Source: Caprella mutica (Eukaryota; Arthropoda; Malacostraca; Amphipoda; Caprellidae). From it: a stretch of 64,000 bases of DNA. The translations under genes were made by a program, and so were the position numbers. A model generated the notes under the pieces. It searched no databases. It saw nothing but the letters and a program-made list of their open reading frames with translations, and had not been told where the DNA came from. The number at the start of each line of letters is the position of its first letter. Position 1 is the first letter of the stretch. Below are positions 22,043 through 33,139 of the stretch, piece after piece. Where the stretch lies: contig CANNZV010000434.1 in assembly GCA_947561585.1 (NCBI GenBank), positions 62,001-126,000 of the forward strand. Direction: 5' to 3'.

Positions 22043-23050
22043 GCAAACAAATTTCACATAATAGAAGAAAACGACGCAGCGTTGCAACAGACACCAGAGA
22101 AAGAAGAGCTTTTTCTCGATGCCTCTAAAAGATAAGAACAACCTGTTGTTCTTGGTCTGATAAAGAACTCGATCTAATGAACGAAGATTGCTCATTGGAA
22201 AGATCAGTGGGATTCAAATTTGAACGAAAAAAGTTGATTATGAAGGATATTATTTTATTGTATGTAGAGTTTTATGCAACTTCTAAAACGTATTCTGTTG
22301 GTGTAATTACTAAGTCAAAGAATGAAAAAAAATTAACTTGAGATATCGCATATGAGGCGCGAAGACTCAAATGCAATGAGGTTCATTTTCCAAATATTCC
22401 TGACATGGTATCGTAGAAGCTGAAGGACATTAAACTGATTTTATATGAACCAACTAAGTGTAAGACAACATAAAGAGATAATTCGAACTTGAAATTCGAG
22501 TATAACTTCAACAACATAATAGTTAAATGATCTGTCCAATTGTTCAGCAGGTCATATGTGATCGCATGTCCCATTGTTCACCAGTGCTGGTATACAATGG
22601 GACAATTTTTTCCCCTATAATTATTTTCTAGTAAACGGAAAATATGACAGCATTCTAGTTAGTTTCATTCAATAAAGAAATATCACATATCATTTTTTGT
22701 TTCTCATAATTTACTTACAGTGAATAAAATATTTTTTTTGTCTCATTATTCACCACCTTCCTCTAGCTAGGGTAGTTAATACTAGTTAGCTCTCTTATGA
22801 TCACACCTGATTAATCAGTTACCATCATTCTTCGCGTCAACACTGTTTTATAAGTTTTTAGAGGTCATAAAATGGCCTCACGAAAAAGGTAAGCCTTTTC
22901 TATGTTTTGGTTAAATTTTCTTTGGTTTTGGGACTTGTATATCATAGTGTCTATAATTACTGTCATATAAATGATGGGAAAGTAATTTGCATTTTTTTAA
23001 ATATTATTTTTCATATGTTACCATATGGTCACATTATATAACTAGATAAC
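22043..23050. other. Mostly non-coding; small possible exon start at 22872
   Basis: No supported gene. The inverted match GTCCCATTGTTCACC / ACAATGGGAC near 22568-22604 is a short hairpin. ATGGCCTCACGAAAAAG followed by GTAAGC at 22872-22894 looks like a minimal first exon with donor, but I could not find a partner in phase. Confidence 0.35.
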
Positions 23051-23059
23051 GTGCACCCA

Positions 23060-23608
23060 GTAGAGCGCATACCTTCGCCCCCCGCTTACAAATGACCTCA
23101 ACCTTTAGTGGCGTTTAGCATGTTCGCTTCCAAAATGTAATAAACTGGATAATGGATCAATCGTCCTACCAAGTTTCATGTATTATGGTTGAATACTTTG
23201 TGGGTTATTGAGTTATAATTGACCTTGACTCAGATCTTTCCCAAAATTCTACCAGATGGTTCATGGACATTGTCCAATCGTCCTATCAATTTTCAGACAA
23301 TTTAGTTGACTATTATTTGAGTTATAAATGGCATTGACCTCGATTTGTGATCTTTGACCCGATCGCTCCCAAAATGGTTCCTGTTTATTGACCAATCGTC
23401 CCACCAAGTTTCATGCAATATGGTGCTCTACTTTTTGAGTTACAAATGACCATGACCTTGACCTTTGACTGGGTCGCTCCCAAAATTCAACCAGCAGGTC
23501 TCAGGACATTGACCAATCGTTTCACCAAATTTCAGGAAATTTGGTTGAACACGTTTTCAGTTAGGCGAATAACAAGATGATAAATAAATAAATGCCGTCT
23601 GAAGCCCG
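23060..23608 (+). repeat. Dispersed repeat with four internal ~120-bp tandem units
   Basis: Four diverged units, each with the order TTCGCTCCCAAAAT, a GGACATTG(A/T)CCAATCGTC box, (C/T)ACCAAGTTTCATGCAAT, TTGAGTTATAAATG and CCTTGACC, start near 23115, 23238, 23360 and 23478. The repeat ends GGCGAATAACAAGATGATAAATAAATAAATG, a short tandem tail like RTE-type 3' ends. A one-unit relative is at 3585-3795 on the opposite strand. Confidence 0.72.
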
Positions 23609-23616
23609 TCTGTAAT

Positions 23617-24333
23617 TAGGGATGGGACGAAGTATCGGAATTTTTGGGGAGTATCGGTATCGGCATATTTTGAAAAGTATCGGCCGATACTTGTATGATT
23701 ATTTAAATTTAATTCATTTCATAAATTTTTTTCATTAAATTTCTATTTTTCTATAGCCATAAAGGAAATAAATAATTAAAAAAAATTCATTATAAGTCCC
23801 AATCCAATAATTGACCATCTACTTACTAGAGTTCTAAGATAATTTTTATTTATTTATTATGACATGCATGAAATTATTCATAAAATTTTTTAAGTATATA
23901 CGGAATCTACCAATAGGTTTTTGAGTCTAACTATAAATTCAAGATAAGAATTATTCAGCTACTGTTGACCATTTTTGCACCTATTTATTACAAGTCCACA
24001 ATATAACACACATCAGAAAAGTTATCTATTTAATACCAATGTTTTAAATTAATGTTAAATATGTAAATCACTTCATGCTATACTACATTGAAAGATCATA
24101 ACTGTTTTAGTTTTGAGTTGGAACTTTATAAAACTTACAAGAATAATTGATACTTTATACCTCCTTAAGTATCAATGAGTTTTATAAATATAAACTTTAA
24201 AAACGGCAAGTATCGGTATCGGCAAGAATCGGCATTTTTAAAGTATCGGCACTTGTTGAGAAGTATCGTTAACGGCAAGTATCGGTTGATTTTGTAAGGT
24301 ATCGGCGAAAATTTTGGTATCGTCCCATCCCTA
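23617..24333. mobile_element. Non-autonomous hAT element, exact 8-bp TSD
   Basis: TAGGGATGGGACGA...TCGTCCCATCCCTA flanked by TCTGTAAT (23609-23616, 24334-24341). The subterminal regions are dense in GTATCGG/CCGATAC repeats (>10 copies), the usual subterminal transposase sites of hAT elements. Confidence 0.92.
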
Positions 24334-24341
24334 TCTGTAAT

Positions 24342-25100
24342 ATAACCTTTCTGCATTCTGCGAAGGAAGGTAATAGATGCATAGATACATTTTACCCATA
24401 TTCAGAAACTGTACTGTGAACGACATTTTTGACTTTCTTAGATGAGAGTGACGATGACGGCATGTACAATATACAATTGTTCATTGAACCTTATGACTGA
24501 AGATATTGAGTGGAAAATTAAACACATTCATATAAAATATTTAGATTTATTATTAAATAATAAATAACTTGATACAGCTATATATTATATCTGAAATATG
24601 TCTGAAAATGAAAAAAGGCCTCATTCCATGAAAGAAACATTTGTTGAATTAAAAGCAGAAACCTTACTCATTGCATAAGGATTAATAAGAAAATATAAGC
24701 TACGTAACTCAGTAACGAATAGAAAATTCTTGCCACAAAGGTGCCACTGGGACCTATTGGTGTTGAATTAATCCTAACTGACAAAAATTAAAAATAATAA
24801 CTCTTCCGCAATTTATATTTAGAATGAAAATAATAGAGCTATTCAGCATGACTTAATTACTTCTGATAAATTCCTTTACTATAAATAACATAATCACACT
24901 ACTAATAATAAGCAAAAAAACAGAACTTGTATACTATCCACGCAATATTAATACTCATATTTTATATTTAGAATTATTAAATAAATTCAACTGTAAAACA
25001 ACTTCAGTCCAATATAACAGACCCTAATATATTTGAATAAACACATATAATAGCTATAAGAATTAGTCTTGGTACGTAGGTAGAGCCTAAAGTAAAATGG
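24342..25100. other. AT-rich DNA, nothing recognised
   Basis: No ORF or repeat boundary I can support. Confidence 0.45.
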
Positions 25101-25116
25101 TTTAACACCATTTACA

Positions 25117-25149
25117 ACGACCTGGTATAACACCATTATACCAGGTCGT
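25117..25149. repeat. Perfect 14-bp hairpin
   Basis: ACGACCTGGTATAA (25117-25130) and its exact inverse (25136-25149) around the loop CACCA; a second small hairpin AAATGG/CCATTT lies directly upstream. Confidence 0.9.
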
Positions 25150-25293
25150 ACCATGTTACCGCTAGCAAAGCCACGATGAATACCAAAGTGCCGTATTAGA
25201 ATTATAAAAGTAATAAATGTATATTATGTATGTCTATCTGTCTTACGAATGAAACACATTTTAAAATCAATCTTGGAAGAATGTACCTTGTAC

Positions 25294-25679
25294 TGGGTGT
25301 CCAACAGAGCGCCATATTTTATTTTTCATCCTAAAGTTGTGTTTTACAACTTTTTTAATATTTTTCAGGCGATTCAGACAGCTGGGAGATTCTTTTGACA
25401 TCAATAAGGATGGATGCTATTCTACTCAGCAGCAGATAAAAATCATCAAATCATATTTTGCAAAAAGAATAATGCTCTTGTGACAGCGGCAATGCAGGAG
25501 AGATGCAAGAGCTGATTTGATGATTATTATGTGCTGCCGGGTAGAATATCGTCCATCCATATTGATGTCAAAAAGAATCTCCCAGTACTGCTGTCTGCAT
25601 CGCCTGAAAAATATAAAAAAGTTGTAAAACCACAACTTTGGGATGAAAAATAAAATATGGCGCTTTGTTGGACGACCCA
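25294..25679. mobile_element. 386-bp fold-back MITE
   Basis: Nearly the whole element is an inverted repeat: TGGGTGTCCAACAGAGCGCC, TTTTATTTTTCATCC, AAAGTTGTG, TTCAGGCGAT and GGGAGATTCTTTTGACATCA on the left have their inverses on the right, in order. TAC precedes the left end (25291-25293) and follows the right end (25680-25682), a possible 3-bp TSD. Confidence 0.8.
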
Positions 25680-25891
25680 TACATATATATTTTTTCAATT
25701 TTATATTTAGAATACTCTTAAAATGGATGTCAATGACTCTCTGCAGATTGGGCAAACTTTGACTTTTTTTCAATATTTTGGGCAAGGGGCCGGGTAATCA
25801 AGTATCACATGCACATAGGTAGCCACACGGGATGAAGGCCAAGTCGCTCTCTTTTTCGAAGCAATAACAACATGATTTCAGTATCTGTGAG

Positions 25892-27718
25892 TTATTTTAT
25901 ACTCTCTGGGACACAGAGGCCTGAGAAGTAGAAGCCTGGGATGTAGAGGCCTGAGAGAAGTAGAAGTCTGGGATGTAGAGGCCTGAGAAGTAGAAGCCTG
26001 GGATGTAGAGACCTGAGAATTAGAAGCCTGGGATGTAGAGGCCTGAGAGAAGTAGAAGTCTGGGATGTAGAGGGTGCATAAATGTCAGGTACTTCTTCAA
26101 GAGTGGCATCTAGAAGGCAATAATTACATTGCATTAAATTATATGATCGGTTGGTTTTGAACTAAATTTATACTTGCATTTTTATGTGATAAATTACAGT
26201 TGACAGATAAACATATTTCGTATCCCTAATGTACAACAAAAAGAATAATATATTCATTGCTCTTTAAATAATCCAATTACAGTGTGTGACTGTGTGATCA
26301 CCAAAAAATTATCCACTGCCATTTAATATAAATAGTATACATAATTTACTATTAATTCTTCGTATATTGTCGTCGAATGATAAATATGTTGAATCATGCA
26401 GATTCAATGACATTGGATACATTTTTGGTGGACACACTGTACACAATACTTTTATACACTATGGTTAAAAACAATATATGTAGAAAAATCATTTACCTAT
26501 AACTCCATTAAACGTTGTCCTGCTCCTCTCTATGAGTGGGATGTTGGGCATTATTCTATCAAAAGTATCTGGAAAGATATAATGTATAGTTTGGCTATTT
26601 ATTAGTCAGTTAAATATATATAAAAAAATATTTTAACGGAAGATGTTATATACTCATATTGTAGTATTGAACAATTGATAGGAAAATTTCATATTCTTGT
26701 GAATACTCACCACTGCTATTGCCTACTGCGATGTCTGGCAGGTCATCGATATCATAGACCTGCTGATGCAGAGGTTGAACGTCTTCATCTACTTCCGGAG
26801 GAACGTGTCCATCTCCTTCCGGAAGAACGTCTCCATCCTCATTGATAAGATCGAGCTGACCTGGTAGAGCATCAACCTCATCATCATTGGGAAGGCTGTT
26901 TAGCACGAGACTCTTCCGGGTGTATCTCCCTACCACATTTCAGTAGTCAGCTATTGTTATTCTGTATATGGAAAAATATATGGATAAGTGGAGTTAAGTA
27001 TTAATACTTTAGATAAAACTGTAATATCCATTATATTGTCCAGAATATATCATCAAATCTCTTAATTGATTTCAGTGCAATTATTCATATGCATAGTTAT
27101 ATTTTTTCAAAGAGCATCTCCTTATGATAATAATGAGAAGGCAGTAGTAATTCGAAATATAGGTATATCTTAATTTTATTTTACAATTTCTTATTCGAAA
27201 CACTCACTGGCTAAGTAGCAGCTTTTGCCCAGCTTCCACAATTTTTCTCTCCTTTGCCAAGGAAGATGGAGCTGTAGAGCGCCTTACTGCTCCCATCCAG
27301 AGCTCGTATGTAATCATTGGAGGAGCTAATGTCTACCTTCATCAATTGACCTGATATAAGTATCTGTACTATAATACGTACATAAAAATCTCCTGGCGTT
27401 GGGATGAGAATCCACTACTCGGTTTAGAGAGCGGTGGAAGGCCTCCACGCCATTATTGGTGCGTCTTGCTTGCCCAAAAATAGAGAAGCAATCCGCACCA
27501 ATTCGTCCCAGCCAAAATCTCCTAATGTAGCTCAGAAATGCCTCCGCTGGAGGTAAGAGGCCGATATCCAATCCCTCCAGTAATTCCCTTCCTTCCTCCA
27601 TTTTATTTGGAGGAAGGAAGGGTAGAGCCAGTGCGTATTTGATAAGGGAATATGCAGGGTCTACATGGTCAGCATAAAGTCTTGACAACCCAAGCTGCAA
27701 TGCCTTCTTGTATACTGC
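25892..27718 (-). CDS. MULE-domain gene fragment, at least four exons
   Basis: The best exon (27718-27382) reads AVYKKALQLGLSRLY, then ALALPFLPPNKMEEG and FSIFGQARRTNNGVEAFHRSLNR, the C-terminal signature of the MULE transposase domain in arthropod MULE/Phantom-like proteins. Acceptor CACACAG precedes it; a 56-nt intron (GTACGT...ATTAG, 27381-27326) joins exon 27325-27208, which ends before GTGAGT. Exon 26929-26711 is acidic (DDLPDIAVGNSS) and is joined by a clean donor (G|GTGAGT) and acceptor (CTTCTAG) to exon 26109-25892, phase 1 to phase 1. The catalytic N-terminal half is missing, and the 27208-26929 junction leaves a one-base phase mismatch, so it may be a pseudogene or my exon edge is off. 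A domesticated MULE-derived gene is possible. Confidence 0.6.
25905..26080 (-). repeat. Coding-phase tandem repeat, ~30-bp unit
   Basis: About six units of TCTACATCCCAGGCTTCTAC-like sequence (minus strand) encode STSQA-type repeats. Two units carry an extra CT, which shifts the frame to LRPLHPRLLL. Unit-number slippage would change the C-terminus. Confidence 0.8.
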
Positions 27719-27719
27719 C

Positions 27720-28244
27720 TGTGTGCTATAGAATACTTGAATTACTGACTGAATATAGCCTGAGTTTATTGAGGAGAAAAGTTATTAATGAAAATTTTTC
27801 ACAATGATAATTACCTAACTAATTACATCAAATGAATTGTCAAAATCACTAATGAATTTATGTATCTACAATGAGTGTAGTACTACAATGAGTTGTTAAG
27901 TAACTTGTTAACTCCTATTCATTTAATAATCTCCTTCTGTCTATATAATTCCATATATGTACCTTTATACACACATTCCTAAACAAACTACTCCTATCTA
28001 CACTAATAAATTTAATTACATATAGACCTTTATTCAGGTACACATTCCTTTACAATAGGCGACAACAATGACATCCGATGGCATACTTATCCACTTAATC
28101 AGTTCTATAATCTACTTTTATCTATACTAATAAATATAATTCCATTTATACCTTTATTTACTAATCAGGTACACATTCCTTTACAATTAACAATAGGAGA
28201 GATCTGTACCACCCGCTGATATCAATCATTTGATATAATAACCC
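27720..28244. other. Non-coding spacer
   Basis: Contains a loose duplication: CTACTTTTATCTATACTAATAAATATAATTCCA near 28110 and CTCCTATCTACACTAATAAATTTAATTACA near 27990, each followed by ACCTTTATTCAGGTACACATTCCTTTACAAT. No gene. Confidence 0.5.
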
Positions 28245-28254
28245 CCCGCTGATT

Positions 28255-28644
28255 GGGGTACGGTCGAGAGCCCCCTAGGTCATAAGCCCCCCCTCCCTGT
28301 TTATTTAATCCATATTTACCTAGTTAAACAAATGAAGAACTACTCAGATAGAAATAACTGAGAGTTGCTAATGTAGTTTGTTGTATCCGCTAATTTGTTG
28401 TACTGCACACTTAATGAGTGTTTAATGACCTGGCAGGGGGGTTCGGGGGCGGCACGCCCCCCGATATACATATATTTCATGTCTAATCAGTAATGAACTA
28501 CAAAAGTGTCAATAAGGATTAAATAATATAGGTAAATAAGGATTTAAAAACAGGGGGGCTCGTGACCGGGGGGCTCTTGACCGGGGGGGCTTATGACCTA
28601 GGGGGGCTCTTGACCGGGGGGGGGGGGGCTTATGACCTACACCC
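28255..28644 (+). mobile_element. Family G MITE with expanded right terminus, 9-bp TSD
   Basis: GGGGTACGGTCGAGAGCCCC at the left, GACCTACACCC at the right, flanked by CCGCTGATT (28246-28254, 28645-28653). The right end carries several head-to-tail copies of a GGGGGGCTC(G/T)TGACC module instead of one. Confidence 0.9.
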
Positions 28645-28749
28645 CCGCTGATTAACCCCTTTCATCAAGTGATTTATTTGACAGGCGTGACGATTCCTTG
28701 TGATGCAATCAAAACCACTTCCCTACTACTTCTGCATAAACAATTACAT

Positions 28750-30563
28750 TTTCTTGTATTTTCGTTGCAGCCACTGTTTTATCTTTCTTCGATTTTTTTT
28801 TCTATTTCTCTGCTTTCTTTTAACAGTCATCTCTTCTCTTTCTTTCTTCTTCTGAATCTCTTGCTCTTTAGTTTTCTGTTTTTCTATCAAGTTTTTATAG
28901 TAGTCAGCACCACTTACTGCAGGAAAAACCACTGGCTTGAATTTAGATACCTTTCTTGTAGTCATTACATTGTCACCAATTCTCAGGTATTTCTTGAAAG
29001 GTGAATGCTCACAATTAACATAGAACTCTGCATTACTTGAATCGTTGAATGCGATTACAGGGTAATTATTTGATTCTTCAGTTATGTATGTGTTCGGCGT
29101 GCTTGAATGATAATTGGCTATAGCGAACGAAGTTGAAGGAACGGGCGGAGCGGACACGTTTCTGAGAGGTGTGAGCAAGGACCTGGTGTTTAACGGAGTT
29201 CTTTCTGACGGGGATAACCGGAGAAGTTGCTTCGTCATCTGAACTTGTAGAGCTTTGTAAGGCAACAGGATCTGGAGGAGTTTGTGGATGAGTTGTATCG
29301 CTATCGAGAAGTTGCTTGATAGATTTGTAGATTGAGAACAGTTTATTCTCTTGAGAATCTTCTTCCAAATCATACCCTTCTTCAATTCTTCTGTCAAATC
29401 TCAGAATTGTGGCCACCGATAAATGTTTATCGAAACATTTGGTTGCTCTCATTATACCTAATATTTGGTCAGCTGAAGCAGGCGAGCCACATCTATTGAA
29501 CTCACGAGTAGCAGTATCTTCATTGATAATTCTACCATAATCCAATGCATTCGGATCAAATGGTACGATACCTGCTTTCCTGAACCAAGATATGATATTT
29601 TGTTTTATGTTTTTGGCACGCTTCATCAAAAACGGGAAAGAAACTGGCACAGCTCATCATTTGTTGGTATTTGATTTTGAAAGCATTCAAGGCAGAATTC
29701 CACATCATTTTCAATGGTCCTTAAACACTAATATCCAAAGGTTGAATGATATGGGAAGCATGAGGCGGGAAGCAAAACAAAATTATGTGGTGGTTGCGAC
29801 AAAACTCAGCCACAGCAACATTGATGTGGGTGCTATGGCCATCCATGAAAAGTATCACAGGAAATTCTACAGTATTACAGATAGATGGGTAGAACAGATT
29901 TGACAGCCAACTGAAAAACGTCTCACTTGATATCCATCCATTTGTAGTGGATACTTGGATGGATCCACGTTTTTGAAATTATAGCAAGGCGTTCTAATCC
30001 CTGGAAAAATAACGAGTGGCTTCTTACAATTTCCATCTCCTGAAACACACCCTAGAACTGTTATTCGTACTTTCGATTCTTAGGACACATTGTAGACGTT
30101 TTTTGTTCCTCTTTCTGCTAATACTTTCAATTTACTCGCTGGGCTCAAGGGGAATCCAGTTTCGTGTAAATTAAAAATGCGATTAGCATTTTCCGATGTA
30201 AAGAATTCCCTTGCATTAATGTTGTGTTCTTGAATTAGAAAAATTTTCGAGATCCTTGAACCACTCCCGTAACATAGCCTCAGTGACGTTCTTCCTCATA
30301 TGGCTCAAGTGTTGTGGGTTCGCATCGACAAATTTATGCACTTTTTAACGAATCTATGCACCCAGCTTCTCCCGGGACAGTTATCTCGGAAAACTATCTT
30401 CATCAGGTAATATTTTCCCTGATTCATGTTCTGCTTTGTCTAGCACTTCTTTCACTATTTGGCTAATTTCAGGTTTGGTGACGCCATTCCCAATTTTAGC
30501 ACAGTATTTGATAAATTTTGCTAGTCTCTTCTCCTGTCCAGTTGATAGTTTTTTCTTATTACC
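28750..30563 (-). pseudogene. pogo/Tigger DDE-1 transposase pseudogene
   Basis: Read from 30563 downward after an acceptor-like TATTTTCAG: LSTGQEKRLAKFIKYCAKIG and KPEISQIVKEVLDKAE (pogo N-terminal region), VHKFVDANPQHL, then the DDE-1 core. The first catalytic site reads NLHETGFPLSP, so the expected D is H. The second is FMDGHSTHIN (~29815) and the third QPLDISV, 35 residues apart, giving the DDxD spacing of pogo. The C-terminal region (NIKQNIISWFRKAGIVPFDPNAL, ~29600) is also typical. Numerous stops and frameshifts are scattered through it. Termini of the autonomous element are not visible. Confidence 0.85.
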
Positions 30564-30639
30564 TGAAAATAATGAATAAAATCTGAATACTTAATGTAAA
30601 TTACAATACTTACCGATGATTCAAATTGAATATAATCAG

Positions 30640-31060
30640 CAGAATAATAGAAGAGTGTAACTCCTCTATAGTGAACTTCAGCTAGTTCACTTTAAAGAGT
30701 CTACTCCACTATAAAGGATTTAAGAAATGAATAGAAAACTGGCCTTTCCAAAGCAGACTATACAAAATATATTTTTTTTTAAAGAAATTCATAATGCAGG
30801 TTATTTCATTCCAAAAACTGGATGGTTCACTACACATGACTTCATTATAGAGGAGATGCACTGGTAGAACTCTTCTTTCATAAAATAGAACTAATTTACT
30901 ATACAGAGATTCATAGAAAACTTGTCATCTGTGGCAGACTAAACTAAATACGTTCACTACGGGTGAAAGTTCACTATACATGACTCTACTATTCAGGATG
31001 GTTCACTATACAGAACTTCATTATAGAAGAGTTCTACTATAGTTATTCACTAACTAGATA
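30640..31060. repeat. Tigger-related non-autonomous remnant
   Basis: Multiple inverted and direct copies of CTCTATAGTGAAC / GTTCACTATA and TTCATTATAGA motifs (30668, 30690, 30845, 30972, 31008, 31020). Such motifs are common at Tigger/pogo ends and may belong to the adjacent pseudogene's family. Confidence 0.45.
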
Positions 31061-31790
31061 ACTAAATAATTAAAATAGATAGTTTATAACTAACTAAATA
31101 ACCTAGGTAGTTCATGAATATATAACTGTGATAGGTAGCTGTAATTAACTAAATAAGCTAGGTAGTTTGTAAATAACAACTAAGCTAAGTACTAACTAAC
31201 TAATGTAAGTATTTAATTTATAAATAGATAAGCCAGTTAGTTAATTAGTAACTAACTAAACTAAGTAATTTGTTAATAACTATACTAGGTAGTTTGTAAC
31301 TAACTATACTAGATAGTTTGTAACTAACAAAGCTTGGTAGTTTGTAACTAACTAAGCTAAGTAGTTTGTTACTAGCTAACTAAGTTAGGTAGTTCGTAAC
31401 TAACAAAACTTGGTAGTTTGTAACTAACTAACTAAGATAGGTTGTTTGTTACTAGCTAACTAAGCTAGGTAGTGTAACTAACTAAACTTGGTAGTTTGTC
31501 ACTAACTAAGTAAGCTAGGTAGTTTGTTACTAACTAAGCTAGGTAGGTAGTTTGATGCTATTACTAACTTACTAAGCTAGATAGGTACTTTGTTACTAAC
31601 TAACTAAGAAAACTAAGTAAGCTGGGTAGTTTGAAACTAATTTACTAAGCTAGGTAGATAGTTTGATACTTACTTACTAAGCTAGGTAGGTAGTTTGTTA
31701 CTAACTAATTAGGCTAGGTAGTTTGATACTAACTTAGTAAGATAGGTAGGTAGTTTGTCACTAAATAAGTGACAAACTCTCTCAAACGAA
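31040..31790. repeat. Minisatellite, ~20-30-bp irregular units
   Basis: Around 25 imperfect copies of an ACTAACTAAGCTAGGTAGTTTGT-type unit, with CTAA/TTAG tetramers throughout. An analogous array is at 54580-54840. Confidence 0.9.
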
Positions 31791-31794
31791 AGAA

Positions 31795-32870
31795 CAGAAT
31801 TATTTTAATTTAGGATTTCCTTCGTCTGAAATAACGCTTCATAACACGTTTGCATATTGTATATTATATATAAAACAAACATGGAAACTGAATTAATTCA
31901 AACATAATTCGAAATATATATGTTATACACGGTTCATCTCATTTGAATAAGAAGAAATAAAAGTATTTATAATTGTGGGAATTGGAACAAACGTAAACGA
32001 TCAAGTAGAAATGTAATGAACCACTGGCTATCATTTTAAAAATAAAATAATACCTAGGTATTGCCAGTGCTCATTTTTATTGAAGTGACTGACGATTCAA
32101 ACGTAATTTCACATTGCCGGTTACTTGACCGAAATAGTGAAAAACGTTTTTTTTTTTTTTTCATTTCATAATTTCGGTCACCATGTTTTTAATTATTACT
32201 AGCGATAATTCAGCAAATACTGCTTCTACACATATAGCAATATCAACCTTAACAAATATGAATTGTCAGACTCTACGACCTGATACAAGAAGAACACTTA
32301 ATGTGTCTATATTTAGGCACAGTGTTTTGCGAGATTTCACTTGAATATCCGTCAATTCATAATTAGCAATACACTTGTATAGTTTGTTTTTTCATTTATT
32401 ATATATTGTCTATATAGTCTCAAAACTTCCTGTGTGTCTGTATAACACTAATAACTATGAGAATATCATTCGGAAGACTCAGCTGGTTGAACAATTTTTC
32501 AATGATCTTAAGAATAATGGATCTGACCGGCAGTAGTGAAATGACCGGAGATGCGAATTTTACCCTAACTATTTTTGATTTTTTTTTTATAAATCATTTC
32601 ATAAATATGTTCACATATATACGAGTAAAAGTAACTAATTCAATTTATGCAACTTATAAATGCTCACTTTTTTATATCTTTAGTTCAACTACATGAACCG
32701 ACAAGCGGCACAGTCTACATATATATACTCTATGTATAGCCAACAAGCGGCACCGCTATGTATAGACGATCATCTGACTCCATGATTGAGCGGCGTAACT
32801 AAATAGTGTAATTAAAATTGAAGACAGTCAATAGCGACGGTCAACTTCCATTCACCTACTGCCGCTTGAA
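31795..32870. other. Right arm of the TTAA structure, non-coding
   Basis: AT-rich. Near the right terminus, GAC/CAACAAGCGGCAC is repeated at about 32698-32712 and 32740-32754, and GCCGCTTG appears in the TIR, suggesting subterminal binding repeats. No gene recognised. Confidence 0.45.
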
Positions 32871-33139
32871 ATGGGTTAATTGGGTAGAAACATACTGACG
32901 ATACAAATATCGCTCGAATACGCGTCCATAATAACTGTATAGATTATGAAAGAAGACTTCTAAATAATCACATTAATATTAAATACCTTTGTTTTCAATT
33001 CTGGTGAGTGGCAAACAATAATGTATAACATGTTCCAACTTTCGATTGAAATTACAACACTGAAATCTAACGTATTTTTAACCATTGACGAAGTGTTTGA
33101 TTATGTCTATGAATAGTTAATAATAATATAACATAATGG

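Larger units (their letters stand above)
11258..32875. mobile_element. 21.6-kb TTAA-flanked piggyBac-like structure
   Basis: Both ends carry TTAA (11254-11257 and 32876-32879) and matching termini: left CCCATTCCCAGCGGCC, right (reverse complement) CCCATTTCAAGCGGCAG. A TTAA target and CCC start are piggyBac-superfamily traits. The host repeat is continuous across the insertion: left flank TTTAGACCATAATATTAA, right flank TTAATTGGGTAGAAACATACTGACG, matching the uninterrupted copy at 10233-10262. Another left end of this family is at 43761. No piggyBac transposase lies inside. The interior holds an RT/RNase H remnant, nested transposons, a MULE-domain gene, a pogo pseudogene and a minisatellite. 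It is most simply a non-autonomous element that swelled by later insertions; a cargo-carrying giant element is the alternative. Confidence 0.6.

Noticed and set aside
21902..22195. 97-codon minus-strand frame at the right end of the Harbinger-type element
   Set aside because: It spans the element boundary and its TSD, so it cannot be a single ancestral gene.
22872..24480. Gene with first exon at 22872 and second exon at ~24441 (TTTCTTAG then an acidic DESDDDG frame)
   Set aside because: Joining the proposed donor and acceptor gives an immediate stop, and an hAT element plus a dispersed repeat fill the intron; unsupported.
29592..29903. 103-codon plus-strand frame
   Set aside because: Opposite strand of the pogo transposase core and tail, whose motifs are clear on the minus strand.
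31040..31790. Possible CRISPR-like or telomeric array
   Set aside because: The repeats are degenerate, contiguous and without unique spacers; it is a minisatellite.
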